From Diplosphaera chodatii (taxonomy: Eukaryota; Chlorophyta; Trebouxiophyceae; Prasiolales; Stichococcaceae), in assembly GCA_032358165.1 (NCBI GenBank), contig JAALGY010000019.1, positions 2,170,001-2,234,000 of the forward strand: a stretch of DNA of 64,000 nt, in the 5' to 3' direction. Shown here piece by piece: positions 38,153 to 49,098 of the stretch. The notes under the pieces were generated by a model. The model saw only the letters and a list, made by a program, of their open reading frames with translations, ran no database searches and had not been told where the DNA came from. The first letter of the stretch is position 1; each line of letters opens with the position of its first letter. The position numbers and the translations under genes were made by a program.

Positions 38153-39002
38153 TCACCAGTTCATCAAGCTGTACCGCCACTTGCTGTGCTCAGGGTTCTT
38201 GGAGTTGCCTTGCTTTAGGTGGCGGCTGCAGTAGCTGCGCACCTGATCATGCAGTGAAGCTTGATCTTGCAGTGAAGCCACAGCTATCAACCAGAGAGTG
38301 CAACCAGTGCAGAGACCACAGTACAGCACGCGATGTCCAGCATGGGAACCGGGGCATCAACGGCCTGCCTTCCTCATGTGCGCAACATCGTCCTCCTGCA
38401 GTGTGAGGAACAGCTCTTTGTAACAATGGCATGAGTGCCAACAGCAAGGGGTGGTGCTTCGAGTATACAGCATTCTGGAACGCGACACGTGAAAGCTCTT
38501 GCCACACGTACCGTGAAGTCATCGTCACTTTTTTGCAGCAGCTCCACGATGTACCTGCGGTCAGCAAGCCGGTCAGCAATGTCAGCCACAATGGCGCATA
38601 GGTAGCGTGTGCAAGTGACAGAAGGGTGGTTCCCGAAGCACACAGAGCCTTGGTTAACACATGATCCAATACATTGCCAGGTAAGCAGCCATCACGGCAG
38701 CAACAACTAGTGCTGCACCTGGCAGGAAGCTGCGGCATGCACAGCAAGTGCAATGCCACAAAGCTGACCCAGCGTGCCAATGTACATACTGTTTAAGGCC
38801 TTGCTCACGATGCTGACGCGTGACCAAAACAAGCGTCTAGCATTTACCTGCCAGACTTGTGTCCCTTTGCCTCGCCGTCATCATCCTTCTGCCCACAGCT
38901 GTTAGACTCTGGAGTCTGCAAAAAGTCTTCCAGCTCCTCAGCACTCATGTTCATGAATTGCCGCCAGTCCTGAATGATGTCCTGGCGGTCGTCAGACGGC
39001 AT
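38153..39002 (-). CDS. DUF3140 domain small protein
   Basis: Four exons, 39002-38848, 38554-38512, 38395-38369 and 38242-38153, join in perfect phase into a 104-residue protein. It matches the DUF3140 pattern along its whole length: DWRQFMNMSAEELEDFLQTP, GHKSG|RYIVELLQKSDDDF, EDDVAHMRK|VRSYCSRHLKQ, and the signature end KWRYSLMNW followed by TGA. The family is common in bacteria (sometimes annotated as DNA-binding) and occurs in fungi and algae; its function is not established. The third intron uses a GC donor (AAG|GCAGGC); without it the frame stops early at AGR. An open frame upstream (39339-39000) starting MPPQIEHAGRAGKPF could supply a longer N-terminus by splicing, but the homologous region begins at the chosen ATG. 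Confidence 0.85.
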
Positions 39003-40434
39003 TGTATGCACGATGTCTGCTTTGGACAGATCGCCGGAAAGTTGCTACGCGGCGCACGGCGGCAGAGGAGTGGTAACACTTATTGGCGGATGTACCAGAG
39101 ACCTGAGAGATGCTCGAGACAACGTTGAGGTTCAAATGTGACGGGCAGCGATCTGGGCGTCCTAATCGGCGGCCGCGGCGTGGCGTTTGCTTGGAATCGG
39201 CAGCAGGGGTGCTGGCGGCACCAACAACGGGGAGCGAGAGCCTCCCTCGTTGTCGCAGATACACGTGCCCCTTGTCATCGCCAGAGTTGCTGTGAAAGGG
39301 CTTTCCGGCGCGCCCTGCGTGCTCAATCTGCGGTGGCATGAGCTGTAGGACCTGTGGCTATGGTTGCAGCTGCCCGCTGCCCAATCTTGTGCTGATTTGA
39401 GCGAAAAATTGCGGATCTGGCTTGGCTCAGTGCCAAGTGAGTACGCCCTCTAGCGTGCTGCTCCTTTGCTATATTTGACATGCGTCGCACTGGCGCCAGT
39501 CAGCTCGCTTGAAGCTCGTCATTGGGCTGCGTTTTGAGACGTTCTGCGTTGCTTTGGCAGGCCTGAAGTTGCCAGCTCAGAGGCAACCATCCTCAGGTGA
39601 CTGCCGCTGCAGCAGCCTGATGTTTGGGCCGGTGCCGTGCTGCCTGCTACGATGATCGCAGCTAGTAGGAGCATGACTAATCCGCATGCGCATGCTCTGG
39701 TGCTTAGCGTCTTCCCAGGACGCGTGGGAAGTTGCTGATGCCTAAGTGTGCACCGCTGCTGCCGCCGCTGCTGCTTGCACGGCGTGAACCCAAACACGCT
39801 AATGCAAGTTGTTGCTCATGCACGGCTCATGACCAGCGTCACCTGCGCTTGCTCCGGTCGCTGAAACCTCAAGTTTATTATGTGTTTCATGGTGCCTGCC
39901 CCAACCATGCTCATTGCCTACCTGGTCACGCAGCGCTTCCCTACTTCAGCGTTTGTGCGCGCATCTGATCATGCAACAGTCACGTGCCTCAGTCTGGGAT
40001 CAGACACGGTCTGACATGCAGGCAATACATGGGAGCGCGCTGCGGCGACGACTGACATAACAACAGGCGCTCGGCCCTCCGGCGCCCTTCGCGCTTTGTT
40101 CGTCGTACAGCGCAGCTGATCGGGCGACGCTGCAGTCCCAGGCGCCGCCGAGGGGGCAGCGCATCTTCACTGGCAGCACAGTCCATATCAGCCAGCTGGC
40201 GGCTGCGCAGAACTGACACCGCTACTCAGCAGCACCACTTGGAACACCCTGCTGCGGTGGCTTCAAGTCTTTTCGCACCTGGGTAGCTGCAGACACGCTG
40301 CGTGCAGCAGCGGCCAGGTGCCCTCAGCTGCTGAGCAGCACAGCAACATGGCAGGCCAGGTAAGGCTCCCGCCCTGTCACCCGCGGCCCCGTCAGCGGCG
40401 CACGCGCTTCCAGCATCAGCACCACAACCACAGC
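39003..40434. other. Divergent region between DUF3140 and LRR genes, possible extra 5' exons
   Basis: Mostly without coding signal. A - strand frame at 39339-39000 is open and of fair codon quality and may be a 5' exon of the DUF3140 gene. On the + strand, ATGGCAGGCCAG|gtaagg at about 40348 could be a short alternative first exon of the LRR gene. Neither is demonstrated. Confidence 0.35.
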
Positions 40435-43400
40435 ATGGCAGCAGCCCTGGCAGCGCTGGCAGTGGCCACGCTAGGCTTGTTGGCAGCTCCCGCAGCAGCG
40501 CAGAGTCCGAGTGACATCACGGACTCCTTCAGCGACTACAATTTTGTGCCGGCGGTGCGTGAACATGTAATGGCATGACTTCCAACTGAGGAACAGTAAA
40601 TTGCGAATGCAGTCGCTCATTGCCGCCGATGCAACCAGCAGCTGCCTTGGCAGCATGCCACAGACAGCTGCGGGGATCAGCTGGAGCGTGACCAGTCCGC
40701 CATCTGTCACCGCAGGGCCGCGCTCTGTACTACGACTTTGTCATGTACAACTACCAGAACAAGACAATCCCGGATGTGCTGCTGACGCTGAAGACTTCGG
40801 GCGGGTACGACTCGGCGCTGTACATGTACTGCAACCCGGCGTGGTTTTCAGCGACCGAGGGCAACAGCGTACCCAGGCCAGGCAATGCCATCTTCAAGTC
40901 AGGTCAGTGCGCACACAGTAACCTGCTCTAGAGGTTGAAACAATGTGCAAGCACACGAGTGCAGTCCTCTGCACGATCGCTTCGTTTGCAGTTCTGCACC
41001 GTGCCACGTCCACACAGTGGCACCACGTCCACACAGATCTTGCTGGAGCTCCTTCCTTTCAATAGTACCCTCACTTTGCTCCCGCTCGCAGGATGAGTGA
41101 CATGTGGCAAGGTGCTGCACAAAGCAGCGACGTCCCGTCCTGACGGTGTATATGTGGTTGTGCAGAGGAGAGCCTTCTGCCCGACACCATCTATCTGTCA
41201 CATTCCAACGACATCATCCGGCCGCCCCAGGCGCGCGACCCCAACACCACAGCGTACAAGGACTTCATCCCCGCCTTCAACTGCTCGGTCATCAGCAACG
41301 ACGCGACGGATGCGGTGAGGATGTTCACTGCTCGACACCCTGCGTTAGTCTGGTGACTAGCAGCATGTGGGCGCAGGGCATGGCAGGTTCACCATGCAGC
41401 CACCGCTGTTTGCAGCACAGCTGAGCACAATGGACTTGTCCTCATGTGTGTATCAGTTGTTGTGCCGCCGCAGATGCGCTACACATGGGCCTAGTCTACA
41501 ACTTGCAACATTGCCCAAGTTGCTTTCCTGCTGCAGACGCGCTTCCAGATCGATGTGTCCTACAACTACCGCAGCATCAACTTGATCGAAGATGAGCAGC
41601 AGGCGCTGGCGGCCATCTGGCAGCAGTGCTGCTCTGCCGACGTCAACACCACGACCCGAGCCATCGTCAATGAGGGCGACCCTGACACGCAAGGTTCGTA
41701 CCTCGAGTCGTTGATCTGCCCCAAGCCTCCCTATGGCACAGCTGCCTGCGGCACAGCTGCGTGCTGCCGGGAATCCACGGGCAGCGGTTGCAGGCGTCAC
41801 AGCAGTGTGGCGAGACGCCTGCAGCTGCCCCGGCGGGTGGACCGTCGGCAGTCAGAGGCAGGGCGGGCAGGGGCGGGTGTGCTCATAAATCAACATGAGC
41901 CTGAACATGCCAACCGTATCCTATACCTGGCTGCAGGCACGGGGCAGGACGACCAACTGGACGCGCTGAAGTGCGGCCGCTGGGCGCAAAACAACGACCT
42001 GTATGGCGGCAATGCCCTGGTCCCCTTCCTGGACTTCTGCCAGATTGCCGGCAACCAGTGCAACGCCAAAGGTGCGGCTGTTGATCCTTTCTATCATGAA
42101 CGTCAAGCACCTGCCCAGCCCGCGCTGCATCGACCATGCCCCAGGGTGCGAGGGTACTGAAGCGCGTGGCTTGGTCTGCAGGCCGGCTGTACAAGCTGGA
42201 CATGAGTAGCTACGGGCTTACCTGCCCCTTTCCTGTGGAGCAGTTTGCGTCATTGACCGATCTGGAGTCGCTGGACCTGTCTGACAACTTTGACCTCGAG
42301 GTAGAAAGCCCCAGCCTGTTCTTTCTGTGCCAGCAGTGGGGGTATACTAGGTGCTGCCCATCAATTGCACGAGGGTTGCCTCATGAAGTGGCGTGATGAT
42401 CCAGGCTGCACTTCCTGCAACTAGCTCCAACACAGTTGTAAACTTCTCACTTTTATACGGTCTGTTCCGAAGTCGACCCTTGGTGGTCACAACCACAGGG
42501 CAGCATGACGGAGGTATTTGGCGGCCTGGACGCGCTGCAGTTCCTGCAGATGCTGGACTTCAGCGACTGCGCGGGGCTGCGGGGGCCGCTGGTGCCCCCC
42601 GGGCTGCAGCAGGACGCGGGCCTGTGCCTGCTGGCGACGCGCCTGCAGGTCCTCAACCTGGCGGAGATCGGTGAGCGCACCACAGCATGCACGACCTGTC
42701 GGCTTGCTGCGGCAATAAAGCGTCTGTAGGGCGGTCTGCGACGGGCCAGCATGCAGGGGCCGCCTGTCTCGCCGGCCACGGGTAGTGCAGCAGCTGCGCC
42801 GCGGGCAACAGAGCAGCAGCACCGCCAGCAGCCAGCAGCAGGCGCCAGAAGAATCTGGCAGCATGGCAGTGAACTCACTCCTAGTACCCTGTGCTGGAAC
42901 CGGGCTTTCATGCCATCTGCTTCTGATGCAGGGCTTCCGGACTCGGACATCCCGGGGTGCCTGCTGGATGGCTCCAGCACTATCCAGGAGCTGCGCCTAG
43001 GTAAGCCCCTCCTGAACACCCCAAAATCTGCCAGTCCTAGCGCCCTCACACCTTGCTCAAGCCACTTGCTGATACTGGCGCATACTGGACCAGCTGCATG
43101 GTCAGGGCCCACGGCCTGCAAGAGTGGATGCAAGGGGATACAGCCTGCGCATGTCCTGTCTCGCATGGACATGCTCATCGCTGTGCTGTTCCTCTGCTCG
43201 AGTGCCATGTCCTTTCTGAGCTCTCTCGGAGCTCAGCTGCAGTCCCCTGCTTGCTGCAGAGTTCAACAACATGGGGGGCCCCGATGGGCAGGGCGCGACC
43301 ATCCCAGATGTGTTCACGGACACCTCCCGCCTGCGCGTGTTCACGCTGCTGTCGGCGGGCGTGGGCGGGACCATCCCGCCCAGCCTCTCGCTGTGCAAGG

Positions 43401-46400
43401 AGCTGGAGATCCTGGACCTGGGCGACAACTTCCTGTCGGGTGCAGCATACCAATCTCCAAATTGCACCAAGCTTCCGAGCCTTGATGCTGATGGCTGCCA
43501 GGATGCTGCTAATCACGTCGGCTCATCTGTCGTCAGCGAGTTGGCAAAGTGTGGGAGTAGGAGGTGTCATGCTGTGATCCTACTACTGCAATGCTGTTGG
43601 CTGCCCGCATGCTGGCAGCTGTGCTCATGAGATACAGACTGGTTCAGTCCGAACATGGGGAAGTGCGCCTGCAGGCACAATCCCAGAGAGGATTGGCGCC
43701 AGCCGCTACCTGCGCTACCTGTACCTCATGAACAACAACCTGACAGGTGCGGCAGAGTGTCCAGCGGCTGCATGTCACAGCGGGAAAGACATCGCGTCAT
43801 AGTCACGCTCCACCCTTTGTGCCCCTGTGCAGTTGAGCGTCAGCTTCGTGCGCTCACCAAGTTGGGCATCCTGTCTGGAATAGCGGTCGATCCTGAGCGT
43901 GGCCCGGCTGCAGGCGCCATTCCCGATTCCCTCGCGCTGCACGAGGCGCTGGAGTCGCTGGACGTCTCCAACAACCGGCTGTCGGCGCTGCCGGTCAACT
44001 TCATGGAGGCGCCCTCCACCGCGCGCATCGAGGGCAGCCCGCTGCGCAACCTCAAGCTCAGCAGGAACCTGTTCGCGGTGCGTAGCGCCTATGTCACTCC
44101 CCACGGACAACCACACACACACGTATGTAGTCCACTTTGTCCGTACCCCGCTGACACCCCGCTGGGCCCAGCAAATTTTATGACTTGGTTCTCGAGAGCG
44201 GGCTGACCGTGTGCAGTGGTGGTGCTGGTGCTGAGGCAATGTGCGTGCTGATTGCTGCAGAGCACGTTCCCGATGACCCTGCCACTGCTGCCGGACCTGG
44301 TGCTCCTGCAGATGGACCACAACCGCTTCCGGTGCGGCCCTGTGTTGCTTCTTCCCACATCCTGCAACCTTCCAAAGGAGGAGGCACAGCTCAGCAGCGC
44401 AGGAAGACACAGCACCTCGACAGGCTTGACAAGGCGTCCGCACTCATGCGCTGCAGGGGGGGCCTGCCGAGCGTGGCGGGCATGTTCGGCCAGCTGCGCG
44501 TCTTCAACATCACGCGCAACCTGCTGACGGGCCCAATCCCCCGGACATTTGGCGCTGCCGGTGTCTTCACACTGGTGAACTGTTGAACGATTCACTATGC
44601 TCACACCGCTGTCCATCTCCGCGCTGTGCTGCGGACATGCTCAGGAAAGCACTCCTGTGCGGCTGCCATCGGAAGTTTGAACCCATTGGAAGTGCAGGCG
44701 CTGTGTGGCGATCCTGCTGACGTCCCCCGAAGGCATTGCTCAGCAGCCGTCCGCCATGTTGCTGCAGGCGCAGATCAACGCGCTGGGCATCCAGCTGCTC
44801 CAGGAGCCGACGGTGGCGAACCAGGAGGGCGTGCAGTCGCTGCCGACCTCTGCGCAGCCGCACATTTTCGACGTGGCGGCCAACTCGCTGTCGGGCGCGG
44901 TGCCGCCCTTCCTGTACGCCAACAACGTGCCCGCTTTCGTGCGGCCCAGAGTCAACCTGCGGGTGAGTTGACGGCTGATAGCTTGCATTTAGCGCTGGCA
45001 GCACTGCTCTTCCAAATCTCATATCCATTGTGTAAATCGTACTTTGTCAAGCAGCCTTCCACCCCCTTCTGCATGGTGTGCCGTTTTTGCTCGGAGTGCC
45101 CTGCCTGCAGCCGCCAGGCTGTGCAAGCCGCCACTCTGCCGTCACTTGGCATGTGTCCACTTGCACCCTTGCTCACCTGCACCGAATTAGCTGTCAATGG
45201 AGTGCAGCGGCGAGGTGCAAACGCACTGACTCCGCTTCAACTCAGATGAAATCAGCCAGCGTGTTCTGGGCCCAACTTCATCTTCGCCTTTTGCTGCAGT
45301 ACAACAAGCTGTCGGTGCGGTGTGGCGGGGAGGACCCGCCGCCGCAGCTGCAGTACCTGGCGGACGGGGTGCACCTGTGCCCGCAGTACCCGCCGCCCGG
45401 CGCGCTGCCCCCCCTGGAGGAGTCCGAGCCCGTCGACGCCGGCGGCGGCGCCAGTGGCGCCGACAACAACAAGAACGGCGTGGTGGACACGGCCGAGGAC
45501 GGGCTCGTGGGCGAGCCTCTCAGCCAGGCCGGGTGAGCGGGGATCAGGGTTTAGGGCTCAGCGCTCTACCGGCTTGCTCAGGCCGGGTGAGCAGTCGGGG
45601 GATGTGTCCGACACTCTGCTCGCTGCAGACGTGTGCCGATGTGCTGAACCCAGCCAGGGGGCCGCTGCTCAGGGCACGTGCGCGCTGTGCGAGCGAGTCA
45701 AGGCGCGACAGCTGTGGGGTGCACATGTGTAATGCCATGATTACGAGGGTTGCGACCGGCTGCACTCAGGCCGCCGCCGGACACCAGCAGCGGCGGCGGG
45801 GTCCCCGGGTGGGGCGCCGCGCTCATCAGCATCGTCGTCATCCTGGTGGTGGGCAGCGCCGGCGGCTGGGTGGGCTTCACCTACTGGCGCGCCCGGGTGA
45901 GCATTCAAACGTCTGAACTGCAAAGGCTGGCCTGCTGCTTGGCTGCGGCTCCTCGAGTGCCGTCCCGAGCCAGTCCGAAGCGATGTGCCCTGCTGCCCCG
46001 CATAGTTGCTTCCCACGGTGCCGTTGCTGCGGCGCTGTTGGTGAGATGGTGCAGGCACTGCAGCGCTGGGCGTGCCGCGCTGCTGCCCGCCTGCAGCTGT
46101 TGTAGGCTTGTTGTTGTCAGTCTAATGATGTGCGCTGTCGGGTGCTTTGCAGCAACGTGGCGACACGTTCAACATTTCGATGCTGGACCCTCGGGCCCGT
46201 GGCCGCCGCGGCTTCAAGCAGTTCAACGACCTGGAGATGGTATGTCTATCTCGGTTCCGCACTTGACTATGTGTTTGTTACATACTTGGCGCCTGTCGCA
46301 TGCAGCATGCATCATGTGTGAGCCAGCTGGATGGTAGTGCGGCTGTGAGTCCGTCCCCGCACAAGATGGTCATTCTGCCTCAGTCTTTGGCAGCCATGTC

Positions 46401-46599
46401 GGGATCTCAGGCCTGTGTGATAGCCGCTCACGCATATCACGCACTGCAACAGGCTTCGGGACTGGACCCTCTGGGCTTCGGGCCACCGGCAGCATCAGTC
46501 GCCAATCCGCAGCTCAATGGCCATGCCAACGGCACCGCCAATGGGCAGAATGGCCACGCGCCTGCGCGACCGAAGCGCACCAAGGGCGGCTTCCTGTGA
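40435..46599 (+). CDS. Secreted-type LRR single-pass transmembrane protein with short cytosolic tail
   Basis: The chosen ATG (40435) opens a signal peptide, MAAALAALAVATLGLLAAP, ending near AAAQ. Exons 40435-40554, 40716-40902, 41166-41314 and 41537-41693 encode an N-terminal ectodomain with Asn-glycosylation sites (NKT, NTT, NCS) and paired Cys. Leucine-rich repeats of plant type follow from about 42.19 to 44.95 kb: LTDLESLDLSDNF, LRVFTLLSAGVGGTIPPSL, CKELEILDLGDNFLSG, YLRYLYLMNNNLTG, ALESLDVSNNRLSALP, LVLLQMDHNRF and LRVFNITRNLLTGPIP. Introns tend to fall at LRR boundaries. A Pro/Gly/Asp-rich juxtamembrane stretch precedes one helix, ALISIVVILVVGSAGGWVGF, in the exon ending at 45896. The tail is short, with no kinase domain, and ends PKRTKGGFL at 46599. 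It is likely a cell-surface recognition or wall-adhesion protein. Some exon joins are approximate. Confidence 0.8.
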
Positions 46600-47662
46600 C
46601 CTGCCTGCTGCTCAGAGGGCGCCGGCGGCGGCCACCACAGCGGCTGCGGTGCTGCTGGCCACAAACAGCTCCGTCGCTGGGCGTCAGAGCATGTGCACGC
46701 TGCCGCCAGTCAGCAAAGATCAGTTGCACGGCAGCCGCCTGTCGGCAGGCAGCGCAGCGGGCCCTGCCAGACTGTGTCTCAGGCCGACACACCGTTGCGT
46801 CTGGGCTGCGGTTGAAGGCCCAAGGCTAGTTCAGGGTCCGCGCCTGCTGAGCTGGCGTCATACTGCTGGTGCTGTACCCAGCATCGCCCGGCGACAGCTT
46901 CGTTAAGAGATGCAAGCAGTGAGGCAGCCATGTGCTGGCGTGCGTGGTCCGTCTGCAGCACGGTAATGCAGGTGCAGCAGATCGCAGTCGCGGATGAACA
47001 GCGCTGCAGCCAGAAGCCCAGCAGGGATGGCAGCAGCGGCAGTGGCAGCAGCAGAACGTGTGAGATTGGGGCCCACCAGCAGGGGGTTAGGCTCCAGATA
47101 TGGTCAGACTGCAGCATTTGCTGGCTGCGCAGCCACATCACACTGCAGAAGCAGCAGGCAGCGGCAACCGATAAGCACATCAATTTCAGCATCTGATGCT
47201 GCTCTGCAGGTTGACAGAACAAACTGTGCAGAATTTCCTCAGTTGCGAGTGTATGCGATGTATCTGGCTAGAGTAGCGAACCCCATGGCGACGCTTTGAA
47301 GTCAGTTTAGTACTCTTGGCATGGTTTCGTCTCGCTCGTAGTGTCGTGTGGTACTTGCAGTGTACTGCAGTTGATGAGCTATGCTGCTGTGCAGACACCT
47401 CGTAATTACGGCAGCAGTATTGCTGCCCAAACACCTGCGGCAGCGCAGCGCAGCATTGTGCTGCATACAAATCTGCAATGATGCTGCATGGCCACGCTGG
47501 ATTTCCTGCAGCGCTGCAAGCAGGCTTGCCATCGGGGTTGTCGCACTGCACTGGCGAATATGTATGTATGCATCATAAGGCACGTTGTGTGGGCGACCAG
47601 CATGCATGAAGCCACCTTGCTGCAGAAAGTAGTCGATGATGCGTGCATTCATTTCTCATGTG
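46600..47662. other. No supported gene
   Basis: 3' flank of the LRR gene. Two - strand frames are open (47222-46779, hydrophobic; 47652-47302) but show no family motif or paired splice sites; the second begins at the edge of the MITE. Confidence 0.35.
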
Positions 47663-48054
47663 TACCGTACCTCCCAGCATCTAATCACCATCCCACACAA
47701 TTGAACTTGTTTTGGCCACCGCGCACAACCGCGCAGCGGATTCGGAATTTTCCGAAGGCAATGCGCAGCTGATTCCTGCAGCACTTTGCGCAGTGCTGCT
47801 TGCTGTGTCGCTTTGTGACGTCGTTCAGAAGGTGTGCATCATAGGCCTGTATGCGCTTTGCGCTGAAATTTTGCAAAGTTTACTGGGAATCGAGCCTGGG
47901 AGCTGATTTTGGCGCGAAATCAATTTTCCAACCCTACCGCGCACCCAATCCCGAATTTCTTAATTTCTTCACGCAGTGGCCTAAAGGTCAATTTCGGGGT
48001 TCGCGCAGCCCCGCCTGAATTAATAATAGTGAGTAGATGCTGGGAGGTACGGTA
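47663..48054. mobile_element. MITE-like element with 21 bp terminal inverted repeats
   Basis: The left end TACCGTACCTCCCAGCATCT at 47663 is matched in inverse orientation by the right end closing at 48054, and the match continues inward to about 25 of 26 positions (TCAC after the shared core). The element is 392 bp, visibly more AT-rich than its surroundings, and codes for nothing recognisable. The same four bases, TGTG, flank it on both sides (47659-47662 and 48055-48058), consistent with a target-site duplication. It is a non-autonomous DNA transposon; the superfamily cannot be fixed from this alone. Confidence 0.8.
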
Positions 48055-49098
48055 TGTGACGAGTCTAACCAGCAAAAACTTTCTACAATGGCAAAGCTGT
48101 GCAAAACCAGGACCTAAAATCCCAACACCCCCGTCGATGATCGCCCGTGCATTGCAGTATCAAGCAAATAGACAAGCAACGGCTGACGACCGAGGCAGCA
48201 GTTGCTTGTCTGATCTGAGATCATTCTGCTGGTTTTGGTGTCCATGCCAACATCCATCGTCATCAGACCCTTGGCGAGTGCTATTGATCGCATCTCGTGT
48301 AGCATAGCATACCATGACACCTGCTGTGAAGGCTCGACTCTGCCCAGGAATTGGAGCTGCCATGGTGTCGGTACTCGGTTCATGTGGCATGCCCATGGGC
48401 ACAGCACCATACTGATGAATGCCTGCATTGCCAAGCGCCGTGCACATCACACACGGCATCATGAACCACATGCATGCTTCTTGAAACACGCACAGGGCAT
48501 CGCATGGTAGCGCAACACCCTAAGCCCATGGCGGTAGCAGCACTGAACTTGGCAATGGAGCAAGGACAGGTAGGGGGGGTGTTGCCAACTTGCGCAAAGT
48601 GAAGAATGATGACATAGCACACCTGACGTTGTCTACATGCATACAAAATCGTTCCCGACTTGTTGGCATGTGCTGCTGATGCAAACATTGCAATCCGCCG
48701 GTGTATTGCCACACAGGTTGCCTGCCGATACGCTTGGCTGCGGGCAGCCTGCAGCACAGCGTGAGGTTACGCTGCACCATCGATATCAGGTCCTCAACCC
48801 ACTGCATCATGCAGATGTCAAAGGCGATGCGCGGGCACCCTTGTGCTGCTCTCATCTGGGCGCAAAGTGCGTGCACCATGCATGCAGCTGGGGTTTAGTA
48901 CATCCTCGCATGCATGCACACAGGTATGCACGCTAGAGGAGTATCTTGAATCTGGCGGGGATGCATTCAGGCATGCATTGTACCCTACTGTGGCAAAGTT
49001 GCTCATACATGCACGTGCGCGTTCAGGCTGCTTGTACGGCCATGTAGCACCATCTTGTAGCCGACACTCCTTTGCATGCTCATGCTCAAAAGCCAAGC
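48055..49098. other. No supported gene
   Basis: 3' flank of the cysteine-module HRGP. Open frames on the - strand at 48114-48434 and 48520-48879 have AT-richer codons and no motif I recognise; they may be decayed transposon sequence. Confidence 0.35.

Noticed and set aside
38247..38780. 177-codon - strand frame overlapping the DUF3140 gene
   Set aside because: It reads through introns in a frame different from the conserved DUF3140 exons.
46779..47222. 147-codon hydrophobic, Cys-rich - strand frame
   Set aside because: No conserved motif or signal of a real start; probably a chance frame in the 3' flank of the LRR gene.
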